A program made the translations under genes and the position numbers. Shown one piece after another: positions 9,323 through 18,564 of a stretch of DNA of 50,425 nt. Source of the DNA: Rubrivivax sp. GTDB taxonomy: Bacteria; Pseudomonadota; Gammaproteobacteria; Burkholderiales; Burkholderiaceae_C. How positions within the stretch are numbered: position 1 is the stretch's first letter; the number at the start of each line of letters is the position of its first letter. The notes below the pieces were generated by a model. It worked only from the letters and a program-made list of their open reading frames with translations. It did no database searches and was not told where the DNA came from. The DNA lies in contig JALHPY010000018.1 in NCBI GenBank assembly GCA_022842305.1, positions 1-50,425 on the forward strand. Reading direction: 5' to 3'.

Positions 9323-10765
9323 TCAGGGCGCGTCGGGGGCAATGCCCTCGGCGTAGTCGTACAGCGCTGCCAGCAGCGCCTGGCCGCGTTCGTCGGCCGT
9401 CTCGGCCAGTGCGTCGATGCGCTCGAAATAGGCTGCCAGCGTGAGCGCCCCGCCCGCGCCGCCGTGCAGGCGCTCGGCGCAATGCTGCTGCCAACGGCGG
9501 CGGTCTTCGTCGTCCAGCAACTCGGGGTGGTTGCGCGCGCGGTAGCGGAACAGCAGTTCCTCCAGCCGCCCGTCCTGGAAGGCCGGGCGCTTGCCCATCA
9601 GCTGCGACGGCGCCAGTTCGCGCAGGCGCTGCAGCGTGCGCCGGTCCTCGTTGCCGACGAAGCCGCCATACAGATCTTCGTCCACGTCCGCAGCGCCCTC
9701 GGCCGCAGGGCGCGCAAACACCTGCGGCCACAGCGGCGCCAGCACGGGCGCCAGCGCGGCGGCGTGCTCGGCGTGGCGAAGCGCGGCGGGCATGTCGAGT
9801 TGCCAGCGCTCGGCCGCCGCCGCAGCGGTGCGCAGATTGCCGATGACCACCGGCGACTTGTTGATGTGCACGGTCTTGACGGGCAGGCGCTGCTCGCCCT
9901 CGGGCAATTCGTCCTGGCGCGTGAACAGGCGCCGGCGCAGGTCCTCCGCGTCCAGCCCGGCCAGTTGCTGCGGGTCCTGCGCCAGGTCCCAGACGATGAT
10001 CTCGTTCTTGTTCGTCGGGTGCGGCGCCAGTGGCCACACCACGGCCAGGCAGCCACGCTCCACCGGGTACATGCCCGACAGGTGCAGGAAGGGCCGGCCG
10101 CTGCCGATCTCGGCCATCACCGCATCCTTGCGTCGCAGCTTCAGGCAGAAGTCCCACAGCCGCGGCTGGCGTGACTTGACCAGCCGCGCCAGCGCCAGCG
10201 TGGCGCGCACGTCCGACAGGGCGTCGTGCGCCGCCTCGTGCGCCAGGCCGTTGGCGGCGGTCAGCTGTTCCAGGCGGAAGGACGGCCGGCCGGCCATCGG
10301 CCCCGCGGCGTGCAACGGCCATTCGATGCCCTCGGGCCGCAGCGACCAGGTACAGCGCAGCACGTCCAGCAGGTCCCAGCGGCCGCAGCCGTTCTGCCAC
10401 TCGCGCGCGTAGGGGTCGATCAGGTTGCGCCAGAACAGGAAGCGCGTCACCTCGTCGTCGAAGCGGATGCTGTTGTAGCCCACGCCGATGGTGTCGTCGC
10501 GGCCCAGTTCGCGTTCGATGGCCGCGGCGAAGGCGGGCTCGGGCAGGCCCTGGGCCAGCGCGTGCTGCGGCAGGATGCCGGTGAGCAGCACGCTTTCGGG
10601 GTCGGGCAGGTAGTCGGGTGCCGGGCGGCAGTGGATCATCAGCGGCGCGCCCACCTCGTTCAGGTCCAGGTCGGTGCGCAGGCCGGCAAACTGCGCCGGG
10701 CGGTCGCGCCGCGGCACGCGGCCAAAAGTCTCGTAGTCGTGCCAGAAGAAGGTGGGTGCGGCCAT
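9323..10765 (-). CDS. sbcB: Exodeoxyribonuclease I
   Basis: Single-strand-specific 3'-5' DNA exonuclease used in mismatch repair and recombination. The N terminus is a DEDD exonuclease domain: motif I FFWHDYETFG (residues 6-15), motif II GVGYNSIRFDDEVTRFLFWR and motif III EAAHDALSDVRATLALA near residue 180. The SH3-like and helical exonuclease-C regions follow, including KTVHINKSPVVIGNL. The start MAAPTFF at 10765 gives 480 residues, close to the Escherichia coli enzyme; the open frame runs further upstream but into the divergent M13 peptidase gene. Confidence 0.95.
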   Translation of the reverse strand: MAAPTFFWHDYETFGRVPRRDRPAQFAGLRTDLDLNEVGAPLMIHCRPAPDYLPDPESVLLTGILPQHALAQGLPEPAFAAAIERELGRDDTIGVGYNSIRFDDEVTRFLFWRNLIDPYAREWQNGCGRWDLLDVLRCTWSLRPEGIEWPLHAAGPMAGRPSFRLEQLTAANGLAHEAAHDALSDVRATLALARLVKSRQPRLWDFCLKLRRKDAVMAEIGSGRPFLHLSGMYPVERGCLAVVWPLAPHPTNKNEIIVWDLAQDPQQLAGLDAEDLRRRLFTRQDELPEGEQRLPVKTVHINKSPVVIGNLRTAAAAAERWQLDMPAALRHAEHAAALAPVLAPLWPQVFARPAAEGAADVDEDLYGGFVGNEDRRTLQRLRELAPSQLMGKRPAFQDGRLEELLFRYRARNHPELLDDEDRRRWQQHCAERLHGGAGGALTLAAYFERIDALAETADERGQALLAALYDYAEGIAPDAP

Positions 10766-10862
10766 GTGCCGCACGATATCGCAGCCGTACGTCAGCCGGG
10801 TCGGGGTGCGGCGCGGGTATCGTCGACGACCCGCCCCCCACACCTTTTGTGCCGTCTTGCCC

Positions 10863-12896
10863 ATGCGTCCTGCCGTCCTCCACCGCCTGGCCATCCTGCT
10901 GGTTGCGGGCGCACTGGTGGCTGGCGCACGGGCCGAAGGGACGGCAGCCGGCGCGGGCGCCTGCACCGACTTCGAAGCCCACGTCAACGGCCGCTGGTAC
11001 GCCGGCACCGAACTGCCCGACAGCCGCGCGCGCATCGGCAGCTTCGACATGCTGCGCATCGCCGCCGACCGCCAGCTCGAAGCCGGCCTGGCCGAACTGG
11101 TGCGAGAACCGGCGCGCCAGACCAGCGCCGGCCTGCGCCTGCTGGCCACCTACTACCGCAGCGGCATGGACGTGGTGGGCATCGAAGCGCGCGGCCTGTC
11201 GGCGCACAGGCCCTGGCTGGCGCGCATCACCGGCCTGGGGCGCGAGGGCCTGCCGGCGCTGCTGGGCGAACTGGCGCGCCTGCAGATCGCCGCGCCCCTG
11301 GCGCTGGCCGTGGCCACCGACGCCAAGGACGCCAAGCATCACGTGCTGAGCCTGTCGCAGGCCGGCCTGGGCCTGCCCGACCGCGAAGACTATCTGCGCG
11401 ACGACGACCTGGCGCGCCACATCCGCGGCGCCTACCGCAGCTATGCCGAAAGCCTGCTGGCGGCTGCCGGTGCGCCGGCCGACCCGGCCACGCTGGACGC
11501 GCTGATGGCGCTGGAAGCCGAACTGGCCCGGACTTCGGCGCCACGCATCGAGCGGCGCGACCCGATCGCCCAGTACAACCCCATGGACGCCGCCACGCTG
11601 CAGGCGCGTGCGCCCGGCCTGGACTGGCGCACCCTGCTCGCGGCCTACACCGGCCAGGCTGCGGCCGTGGACAGCCTGCCGCTGGTGCTGGGGCAGCCGG
11701 CCTTTGCCCAGGCCCTGGCGCGGCTGGCGCAGCAGGCGCCGCTGGACGCCTGGCGCAGCTACCTGCGCGTGCGCCTGCTGGACGCCACCGCCGAACACGG
11801 GCCCGAAACACTGACCCAGGCGCACTACGAGTACTACCGCGTGGCCATCCGCGGGCTCAAGGCGGCGCCCACGCGCTCCGGGCGCGTGCTGCTGGCCATC
11901 GGCGGCCCGCGCGGCTCGGCCCCCATGGGTGAAGCGTTGGGCGAGCTCTACGTGGCCAAGGCCTTCTCGCCGCTGGCGCAGACGCGTGCTCACCAGATGT
12001 TCGACGACATCCGCGCTGCCATGCACCAGCGCATCACGGCGCTGGACTGGATGAGCGCGCCGACCAAGGCGCGGGCGCTGGCCAAGCTGGATGCCATGGC
12101 GGCCAAGATCGGCGCGCCCACGCGCTGGCGCAGCTACGAAGGCCTGGCGCTGAAGGCCGACGACTACACCGGCAACCTGCTGCGCGTGAACGCCTGGTAC
12201 ACGGCGTTGCGCCTGGCCGACCTGGGCCGAGCGGTGGACCGCGAGCGCTGGTTCACCAGCCCGCACATCGTCAACGCCTACGCCGGCAGTGGCAACCAGA
12301 TCGTGTTTCCGGCGGCCATCCTGCAGCCGCCCTTCTTCGACGCCAATGCCGACGACGCCAGCAACTACGGCGGCATCGGCGCGGTGATCGGGCACGAGAT
12401 CACGCACCACTTCGACGACCGCGGGCGCCAGTTCGACGCCGTCGGCAACCTGCACGACTGGTGGGCCCCGGAAGACGCCGCTGCCTACCAGGCGCGCGCC
12501 CAGCGCGTGGCGCAGCTCTACAGCGGCTTCGAGCCGCTGCCCGGCCTGCGCATCAACGGCCTGCTGACGCTGGGCGAAAACCTGTCGGACTTCGGCGGCC
12601 TGCAGATCGCCTACGATGGCCTGCAGATCGCGCTGGCGCGGCAGCGCGCGGCCGGCAAGCCGGCGCCGCTGGTGGGCGGGCAGACGCCCGAGCAGCGCTT
12701 CTTCACCGCCAACGCCGTGGTCTGGCGCAGCAAGATCCGCTTCGAGGCGCTGGTGGACCAACTGCGCACCGACAGCCATTCGCCCACCCGCTGGCGCGTG
12801 CTGGCGCCCATGAGCCACATGCCGGCCTTCGCCCAGGCCTTCGGCTGCAAGCCGGGCGACCCCATGGTGGCCGCCGACCCCATCCGCATCTGGTAG
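10863..12896 (+). CDS. M13-family zinc metallopeptidase (neprilysin/PepO-like), secreted
   Basis: A 677-residue peptidase that should cut short peptides outside the cytoplasm. Residues 1-24 form a signal peptide (LAILLVAGALVAGARA). The N-terminal M13 domain starts with ACTDFEAHVNGRWYAGTELP. The catalytic part shows NAYAGSGNQIVFPAAILQPP, the zinc motif HEITH at 511-515, and the third zinc ligand in ENLSD (E572, D576). The family usually reads NAYY at the substrate site; here the tyrosine is replaced by AG. The start at 10863 is chosen for the signal peptide. It is divergent from sbcB with a 97-base promoter gap. Confidence 0.93.
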   Translation: MRPAVLHRLAILLVAGALVAGARAEGTAAGAGACTDFEAHVNGRWYAGTELPDSRARIGSFDMLRIAADRQLEAGLAELVREPARQTSAGLRLLATYYRSGMDVVGIEARGLSAHRPWLARITGLGREGLPALLGELARLQIAAPLALAVATDAKDAKHHVLSLSQAGLGLPDREDYLRDDDLARHIRGAYRSYAESLLAAAGAPADPATLDALMALEAELARTSAPRIERRDPIAQYNPMDAATLQARAPGLDWRTLLAAYTGQAAAVDSLPLVLGQPAFAQALARLAQQAPLDAWRSYLRVRLLDATAEHGPETLTQAHYEYYRVAIRGLKAAPTRSGRVLLAIGGPRGSAPMGEALGELYVAKAFSPLAQTRAHQMFDDIRAAMHQRITALDWMSAPTKARALAKLDAMAAKIGAPTRWRSYEGLALKADDYTGNLLRVNAWYTALRLADLGRAVDRERWFTSPHIVNAYAGSGNQIVFPAAILQPPFFDANADDASNYGGIGAVIGHEITHHFDDRGRQFDAVGNLHDWWAPEDAAAYQARAQRVAQLYSGFEPLPGLRINGLLTLGENLSDFGGLQIAYDGLQIALARQRAAGKPAPLVGGQTPEQRFFTANAVVWRSKIRFEALVDQLRTDSHSPTRWRVLAPMSHMPAFAQAFGCKPGDPMVAADPIRIW

Positions 12897-12898
12897 CA

Positions 12899-12914
12899 GG
12901 CCGCCGGGGCGGCC
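12899..12914. terminator. GC-rich hairpin between convergent genes
   Basis: GGCCGCC (12899-12905) pairs with GGCGGCC (12908-12914) across a 2-base gap, directly after the M13 peptidase stop. There is no T tract, so termination is only likely, not certain. Confidence 0.4.
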
Positions 12915-12923
12915 GCCCTGCGC

Positions 12924-13598
12924 TTACTTGCGCGGCTTCTTCGGCGCGGCGCCCGACTGCAGCGCTTCGCTCATGCCCAGCAGCACGCCGCTGACCAGCG
13001 CGGTGTAGCTCTCGGCCATGGCCTGGGCCGCGCGCATCGAGGCCGCGCGCGAGCTGCGCACCGCGGTCTGCACCTGCTCGGCCATCTGCTCGACCGTGGT
13101 CGCGGCCTGCGCGCCCGTGGCGGTTCCGCCGGCCTGCATCTTCTCGAGCACCTGGCCCCAGGCGCCGGCCAGCGGCGCGCCGGCACCGGCGGCGGTCTTC
13201 TTGAGCGTGGCGAAGAGCGTGTCTTCCATCTTCTCGAGATCGTCCAGCGCCTTGGCCAGGTGCTTGTCGCGCAGGTCGGCGCCCTGTGCCGCCAACGTGG
13301 CCAGCGCGGTGCGGTTGGCCTCGACCGCCTTGAGCAGCGCGTCGTCCATGCCGGACACGGCCTGGTCGAGCATCGATTCGACGTCGATGCCGGCGCCCAG
13401 GTTCTTGGCCGCACCTGCGCTGGCCGCCTCGGACACCGACTTGAGCGCCGCGCGGATGTTCTTGAGCGTGAGCTCGCGCCCTTGCAGCGAGGCCAGCGTG
13501 GCATCGCTCGCCGCCTTGCGCAGCTGCTCGCCCTGGCGCGCGGTGGCGGACTCGAACATGGACACCAGCGCTTCGGCGTCGAACAGGGGCTTGGGCAT
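12924..13598 (-). CDS. Phasin-like alpha-helical protein, function unknown
   Basis: A 224-residue, Ala-rich, almost wholly helical protein (MPKPLFDAEALVSMFESATA...) ending in the basic tail APKKPRK. The ATG at 13598 lies 6 bases after GGAGGAG and is preferred to the in-frame ATG at 13604, which touches that ribosome binding site. Heptad-like patterns run through most of its length (for instance KALDDLEKMEDTLFATLKKT). Such proteins in Burkholderiales are often phasin-like and bind storage granules or nucleoid, but there is no decisive motif here. It converges on the M13 gene and has its own promoter region upstream. Confidence 0.7.
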   Translation of the reverse strand: MPKPLFDAEALVSMFESATARQGEQLRKAASDATLASLQGRELTLKNIRAALKSVSEAASAGAAKNLGAGIDVESMLDQAVSGMDDALLKAVEANRTALATLAAQGADLRDKHLAKALDDLEKMEDTLFATLKKTAAGAGAPLAGAWGQVLEKMQAGGTATGAQAATTVEQMAEQVQTAVRSSRAASMRAAQAMAESYTALVSGVLLGMSEALQSGAAPKKPRK

Positions 13599-13754
13599 CG
13601 TCATCTCCTCCGTTGAAATGCTCGCGATGCTCTCATTGCCGGCCGCGGTCGGCAAGCCCGAACTCGGTCCGGCGTCTTATTCAGCTGACGCGATCGCCGC
13701 TGCCGCGGGTCTGCTGCACGTCCCCGCCGCCCCGGTACAGCCAGGAGTCTCAGC

Positions 13755-13781
13755 TCAAGATTCGGGCCCCCGGGCCGAAGA
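13755..13781 (+). promoter_or_regulatory. Candidate sigma-28 (FliA) promoter of the chemotaxis receptor gene
   Basis: TCAAG (13755-13759), 14 bases, then GCCGAAGA (13774-13781) matches the flagellar sigma factor pattern TAAAG-N14-GCCGATAA at most positions. It lies about 105 bases upstream of a methyl-accepting chemotaxis protein, the expected class of target. Confidence 0.5.
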
Positions 13782-13886
13782 AAGCCGAAGGGAGTGCGTC
13801 GATGTGTCGCACATCGCAAGGCCGTGGGCGCTCAGCAGCCCGGGCACGCAGCCCTGGACCGAAGCCGAGATGCCTGGAGTACCCGA

Positions 13887-15431
13887 ATGCGACTGAATCA
13901 ACCCGTCACCCAACGCGAGTTCGACTTTTCGGACGAGGCCACCCTGATGTCGACCACCGACGAGCAGGGCAACATCACGTACGCGAACGCCGCCTTCATT
14001 GCCGTATCGGGCTACGAGCGTGACGAGATCACTGGCCAGCCGCACAACATCGTGCGCCACCCGGACATGCCGCGCGAGGCCTTCGCCGACATGTGGGCCA
14101 CGCTCAAGGCCGGCGAGTCCTGGTCGGCGCTGGTCAAGAACCGGCGCAAGAACGGCGATCACTACTGGGTGCGCGCCAACGCCACGCCCATCCGGCGCGA
14201 GGGGCGCACGCTGGGCTACATGTCGGTGCGCACCAAACCCACGCGCGAGGACGTGGCCGCGGCCGAAGACCTGTACAAGCGGTTGCGCGAAGGCCAGGCC
14301 GGCGGCCTGCACCTGAGCAAAGGGCTGGTGCTGCGCTCGGGGCTGCTGGGGCTGGGCTCGATCTTGCACGTCATGCCGGTGCGCTGGCGCTTGCGCCTGG
14401 CAGCGCTGCTGCCGATGCTGGGCATGCTGGCGGCCGCACTGCTGGCCGGCGCGGGCGCTGCCGCCTGGTGGGTGTTCGGCGCTGGTGCGCTGCTCGGTGC
14501 CCTGGCCTGCCTGTGGCTGGAGGCCGGCGTGGCCGCGCCCCTGGCCGAACTCAAGCGTCAGGCCCTGGGCGTGGCCGCCGGCAACCCCGACCGCGGGGTG
14601 GTGGTCGATCGCACCGACGAGATCGGCATGATCCAGCGCGCCATCAACCAGGCCGGGTTGAACCTGCGCTCGCTGGTGGACGACGTGAGCGAACAGATCG
14701 GCGGCATGCGCGTGGCCAGCCACGAGATCGCCGCCGGCAGCAGCGATCTGAGCGCGCGCACCGAACAGACCGCCAGCAGCCTGGAGCAGACCGCCGCGGC
14801 GATGGAGCAACTCAACGGCACGGTGAAGAGCAGTTCCGGGGTGGCCGGCGAGGCCAGCCGGCTGGCGGCCAGCGCCAGCGCCGCCGCCGGCAAGGGCGGC
14901 GCGGTGGTCGAACGCGTCGTGGCCACCATGGACGAGATCACCGGCAGCTCCAAGAAGATCGCCGACATCATCGGCGTCATCGACGGCATCGCCTTCCAGA
15001 CCAACATCCTGGCGCTCAATGCCGCGGTGGAAGCGGCGCGGGCGGGCGAGCAGGGTCGCGGCTTTGCCGTAGTGGCCAGCGAGGTGCGCAGCCTGGCCGG
15101 GCGCAGTGCCGATGCGGCCAAGCAGATCAAGGTGCTGATCGGCAGCAGCGTCGAACGCGTTGAATCCGGCAGCAAGCTGGTGGCCGACGCCGGGCAGACC
15201 ATGAACGACATCGTCAAGCAGGTGCACGAGGTGGACCAACTGATCGCCGAGATCAGCCGCGCCGCCACCGAGCAGTCCACGGGCGTCGCCCAGGTCAACC
15301 AGGCCGTGGCCTACCTGGACCAGAGCACGCAGCAGAACGCTGCGCTGGTGGAGCAGTCGGCAGCGGCGGCGGAAAGCATGGCCCACCAGGCCAGCCGCCT
15401 GGCCGAGGCGGTGAACGCGTTCAAGGCCTGA
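13887..15431 (+). CDS. Aer-like methyl-accepting chemotaxis protein with PAS domain
   Basis: A membrane-anchored chemoreceptor of 514 residues that probably senses redox or energy state and signals to CheA/CheW. A PAS domain at residues 15-115 includes [34 protein letters not shown] and [10 protein letters not shown], the Aer-type pattern. A hydrophobic segment follows at about 162-218, and then the signalling coiled coil with the tip [21 protein letters not shown]. No CheR-binding pentapeptide is present at the C terminus. The ATG at 13887 follows GGAG (13876-13879). FAD binding is typical of Aer but not shown here. Confidence 0.93.
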   Translation: MRLNQPVTQREFDFSDEATLMSTTDEQGNITYANAAFIAVSGYERDEITGQPHNIVRHPDMPREAFADMWATLKAGESWSALVKNRRKNGDHYWVRANATPIRREGRTLGYMSVRTKPTREDVAAAEDLYKRLREGQAGGLHLSKGLVLRSGLLGLGSILHVMPVRWRLRLAALLPMLGMLAAALLAGAGAAAWWVFGAGALLGALACLWLEAGVAAPLAELKRQALGVAAGNPDRGVVVDRTDEIGMIQRAINQAGLNLRSLVDDVSEQIGGMRVASHEIAAGSSDLSARTEQTASSLEQTAAAMEQLNGTVKSSSGVAGEASRLAASASAAAGKGGAVVERVVATMDEITGSSKKIADIIGVIDGIAFQTNILALNAAVEAARAGEQGRGFAVVASEVRSLAGRSADAAKQIKVLIGSSVERVESGSKLVADAGQTMNDIVKQVHEVDQLIAEISRAATEQSTGVAQVNQAVAYLDQSTQQNAALVEQSAAAAESMAHQASRLAEAVNAFKA

Positions 15432-15435
15432 TCCA

Positions 15436-15455
15436 GCGGGCGGCACGCCGCCCGC
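15436..15455. terminator. Hairpin shared by convergent chemoreceptor and PEP-CTERM genes
   Basis: GCGGGCGG (15436-15443) pairs perfectly with CCGCCCGC (15448-15455) around a CACG loop, filling the 27-base gap between the two stop codons. No T tract. Confidence 0.6.
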
Positions 15456-15458
15456 TCA

Positions 15459-17852
15459 TCAGCGCCGCGCCGTGCGGCGCCGCGCCAGCATGAACAGCCC
15501 GCCAGCCAGCAGCAACAGGGCCGATGCCGGTTCGGGCACGGCCACCGCCGGCGCGAGGTGCAGGCCGAAGCGGCCGCCGTCGCGGCGGAAGTCCAGGCCG
15601 GCGCCGCTGCCGCCGCCGGCATCCACCAGCAGCATCTGGCTGAACCAGGCCTCGCCGCCGGCCCCGTCGCTTGCCAGCGAACCGTAGCGCAGGAACTCAT
15701 AGCTGCCACCGGCTTCGAAGCCGGGCAGCAGGTGGATCTCGAGCACCGCGTACGCGCCCAGCGCCAGTTGGCCGCTCACCTCCAGCACGTCATAGCCCGG
15801 GCCGGGCGCCGAAGCTGCCCCCAGTTCGATGAGCAAGCTGCCGGACCCAAAGCCGTCTTGTTCGCCGATGCGCAGGTCGCCGACGATGCGCAGGTGGCCG
15901 GGTGAGAAGCCGGGCGACACGGTGCCCCCATTGACCTGAACCTCGCCCTCTACCGTGCCGCTGCCCGACAAGCGCGTGTCGGTGTTGAGCACCAACGCGC
16001 CCGTGGTCTGCAGCGTGGCGCCGTCTTCCAGCACGACCTCGGCGCGCCACACACCGCTGGGCGTGCCGCCGAAGGACGAACCCGCCAGCACGCTGCCGTT
16101 GACTTGAAGCACGCCGCCCTGCTCCACCGTCAGCTTGGGCACGGCGCCCGAGCCGGTGGTCGACTCACCGATGCTGACATCGCCATGCACCTGGCCCTGG
16201 CCGGCGATGATCCACTGGCCGTGGCCGTAGATCGACATCGTGGTTCTGCCGCTCACGAGCAGGGGCACGGCCTCGGCCAACGGCGCCTGGCCCAGGGTCA
16301 GGCTGCCGCCCTGCTCTACCAGCAGCACCGGGGTCACGTTGCTGTCGCGGTAGGTGCCCAGTTCCATGCCGCCGGTGATGCTGAGCGCGCCGCCAGAGAC
16401 GACTTGCAGCATCTGGGTCTGGCCCGGGTTGCCGCCGCGTGCGCCCATGCTCACGTTGCCCAGCACCGTGCCCTGGCCGCCGTGCACCCATTCGGCGCGG
16501 CCCTCCAGGGAAACGCCGCCACCGCCGCCAAAGGCGCTGCTCGGGCCGCCCACCAGCAGGTCGCCGCGGGTTTCGAGTCGGCCGCTGCCGGCGCCGAAGC
16601 TGCGCCCGATCTCGATGCTGCCAGCCGTGAGCGAGCCGTCGAGCAGGGCCACCCCCACGCCGCCGCCGCCCACGCTGAAGCGATCGTCGACCACCAGCGT
16701 CGTGTCGGCGCCGCTGGTCAGCGTGCCGCGCATGCCGCTGCCGCCGCCGACCGGGTCAGAACCCACGTCCAGCGTGCCGCCGATCGGGAACGAGAACAAG
16801 CCGCCAGAGGACCTGCGCTGCAGGAACTGCGCGCTGCTGCCGCTGGCCAGGTGGACCGTGGCTCCAGTGGCCGAGGCCAGAAAGCCGATGCTGCCGGTGC
16901 TGGCCTGGAGTTGCGCGCTGTCGCTGAGCTTGACCAAGCCGCCCTGGCCGCGGTCGACGCGAAAGTCCTCGAGCACCTGCACGACGGACTGAGTGCCGGC
17001 GATGCTCAGGCTACCGTGCGCTTGTTCGCCGCCCACTGTCAGCACATGCGCCTCGAGCCGCGCGTTGGCGCCGCCCGCCCCCACGGTCAGCACGCCAGGA
17101 GACACCGAACCGGCCAGGACTTCCAGACGCCCGCCCAGCGTGGGCACCAGGCTGCCGGACAGCAGGTTGAGGGTGGCGTGGTCCTGCGCCAAGTTGCCGT
17201 TGGTCGTCGCGCTGGCACCGAAGACGACGCTGCCGTTGTGCGCCCAGAGGGCCTGGCCGCGCAGTTCTATGGTGCCGCCCGTGTGTACCAGGGCCGTGCC
17301 CAGGCTGGTGAGCCGCAGGTCCTCGAAGGCCACCGCGGACCGGCCGCCGAAGCCGGTACCGCCGCCCACCGTGCCCACGACCAGAGGCGAGCCGGGCGTG
17401 CCTGTAAGGCTCAGCGTCGCGGGGCTGGCGGGCAAGCCGCGGATGACGCGGGCGGTCGGCTGGTTGGGAACGGCCGCGCCGTTGTAGGCCAGCAGGTGCA
17501 GGCTGCGCAGCACGATGTCGCGGTCGACCACCGCGGGCATGTTGAGCGAGCCGGCCTGGAAGTGATGGCCGTTGATCATGGTGCCGTGCATCTGCGCCGT
17601 GACCGTCGGCCCCAGCGCCGTGGCCACCCTGGGAATGGAGTTGATGCCGCCAGGGCACCCCGGGCAGGCGAAGTCCTCCATGTAGACCCAATGGCCGGGC
17701 TCACCCAGGTAGGCCGTGGGGATGTCGAGCGCCGGGTACCAGTCGTAGACGTCCACCGCCTGCGCCGCGCCAGTCAGCGCCAGCAACAGCCCGGCGGCCA
17801 GCTTCCCAAGGCGGGGCCTGACGCCGCGGCAGTCGGAACGCAGGGTCTTCAT
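15459..17852 (-). CDS. Large PEP-CTERM protein with autotransporter-type beta repeats
   Basis: A secreted 797-residue surface or extracellular-matrix protein. It has a signal peptide (residues 1-32, LLLALTGAAQA), a long Gly-rich body with repeated short beta strands of the autotransporter-associated type, the motif GGTVSPGFSPGHLRIVGD near the end, and a C-terminal sorting signal VPEPASALLLLAGGLFMLARR. PEP-CTERM proteins are cut and released or anchored by an exosortase and often serve with exopolysaccharide. The ATG at 17852 follows AAAGGG; the open frame runs further upstream without support. The gene faces the chemoreceptor gene and shares its terminator. Confidence 0.88.
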   Translation of the reverse strand: MKTLRSDCRGVRPRLGKLAAGLLLALTGAAQAVDVYDWYPALDIPTAYLGEPGHWVYMEDFACPGCPGGINSIPRVATALGPTVTAQMHGTMINGHHFQAGSLNMPAVVDRDIVLRSLHLLAYNGAAVPNQPTARVIRGLPASPATLSLTGTPGSPLVVGTVGGGTGFGGRSAVAFEDLRLTSLGTALVHTGGTIELRGQALWAHNGSVVFGASATTNGNLAQDHATLNLLSGSLVPTLGGRLEVLAGSVSPGVLTVGAGGANARLEAHVLTVGGEQAHGSLSIAGTQSVVQVLEDFRVDRGQGGLVKLSDSAQLQASTGSIGFLASATGATVHLASGSSAQFLQRRSSGGLFSFPIGGTLDVGSDPVGGGSGMRGTLTSGADTTLVVDDRFSVGGGGVGVALLDGSLTAGSIEIGRSFGAGSGRLETRGDLLVGGPSSAFGGGGGVSLEGRAEWVHGGQGTVLGNVSMGARGGNPGQTQMLQVVSGGALSITGGMELGTYRDSNVTPVLLVEQGGSLTLGQAPLAEAVPLLVSGRTTMSIYGHGQWIIAGQGQVHGDVSIGESTTGSGAVPKLTVEQGGVLQVNGSVLAGSSFGGTPSGVWRAEVVLEDGATLQTTGALVLNTDTRLSGSGTVEGEVQVNGGTVSPGFSPGHLRIVGDLRIGEQDGFGSGSLLIELGAASAPGPGYDVLEVSGQLALGAYAVLEIHLLPGFEAGGSYEFLRYGSLASDGAGGEAWFSQMLLVDAGGGSGAGLDFRRDGGRFGLHLAPAVAVPEPASALLLLAGGLFMLARRRTARR

Positions 17853-17896
17853 GACGCGCCCTTTCGGATACCGAATAGGGCATCCAGGGCGCGACT

Positions 17897-17925
17897 CTAT
17901 ATCCCGGATGTGATCAGGGATATAG
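17897..17925. promoter_or_regulatory. Inverted repeat upstream of the large PEP-CTERM gene
   Basis: CTATATCCC (17897-17905) and GGGATATAG (17917-17925) form a 9-bp perfect inverted repeat with an 11-base spacer, 45 bases upstream of the PEP-CTERM start. It could be an operator or a leader hairpin; no protein can be assigned to it. Confidence 0.45.
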
Positions 17926-17951
17926 CGGGAACACGGGGGCCACACTGTGCG

Positions 17952-18084
17952 TTGACGCATAAGCTGCAAGCGCAAGTCCCGAAGAATCAAGGACTTGCCG
18001 CCGCACCGGACACCATAAGCTGCAAGCGGCGCACCCCATAAGCTGCTAACAGCGCAGGCGATTGACGCATAAGCTGCAAGCGCG
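17952..18084. repeat. Cluster of four direct repeats, core CATAAGCTGCAAGCG
   Basis: The core occurs at 17958-17972, 18014-18028 and 18068-18082, with a diverged copy (CATAAGCTGCTAACAGCGC) at 18037-18055. The first and last copies share a longer identical stretch starting TTGACG. A 7-bp inverted repeat (CAAGTCC 17973-17979 / GGACTTG 17991-17997) lies between copies. The arrangement resembles the multiple transposase-binding sites at the end of IS21-, Tn7- or Mu-type elements. No matching transposase or opposite end was found in the window. Confidence 0.6.
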
Positions 18085-18420
18085 ATTTCGGGCGCACGTG
18101 CACGCTGCGGCCACCACGGCGGTGGAGGACCCACGTGACGGCAACCACCAGGGCTGCACTGCCGACGGCTCCCTATTGGGAAGACCGATGCTCGGCTTCA
18201 GGACGGACACCACCCGCGGACGAGGGGCCGGAAGAGCGGGTTACCCGCGCTGTGTGCCACGAGACATCTCGGGCGAACGCAGCCAGTGTACGGAGCAACG
18301 GGCTCTGATTCAAGAGAGAACTTGATGACCAGAAGTGGTGCGATCTGCCACCCAAACCGAGGTGTGCGGTGCATCTGCCCAGCACGCGCGTTGAGTGTCC
18401 GAAGCCTCATAGCTCCGAAC
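18085..18420. other. Non-coding stretch between direct repeats and IS element
   Basis: About 340 bases, visibly lower in GC than the genes to the left. I see no gene with codon bias, no RNA gene and no convincing promoter. It may be the decayed interior of the element whose end carries the direct repeats. Confidence 0.4.
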
Positions 18421-18564
18421 GACTGAACCGCACCGGGTTTCGAGGAGGCCTGTTGGCTTGAGTCAGACCGGCTGGGCCTGACTGTGTTGGGTTCGGGCTT
18501 CCTCTCTTCTAGCCCCCCGCAGGGGCCGCCGGAGGCACCCCCGGTTGGGCCATGTACTCATGGT

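Noticed and set aside
9147-12818. A 1223-codon open frame on the minus strand
   Set aside because: It runs across sbcB in another frame and antisense to the M13 peptidase, both of which have clear motifs. It is an artefact of high GC.
17952-18084. CRISPR array
   Set aside because: Repeat cores are short and irregularly spaced, spacers differ greatly in length, and no cas gene is present.
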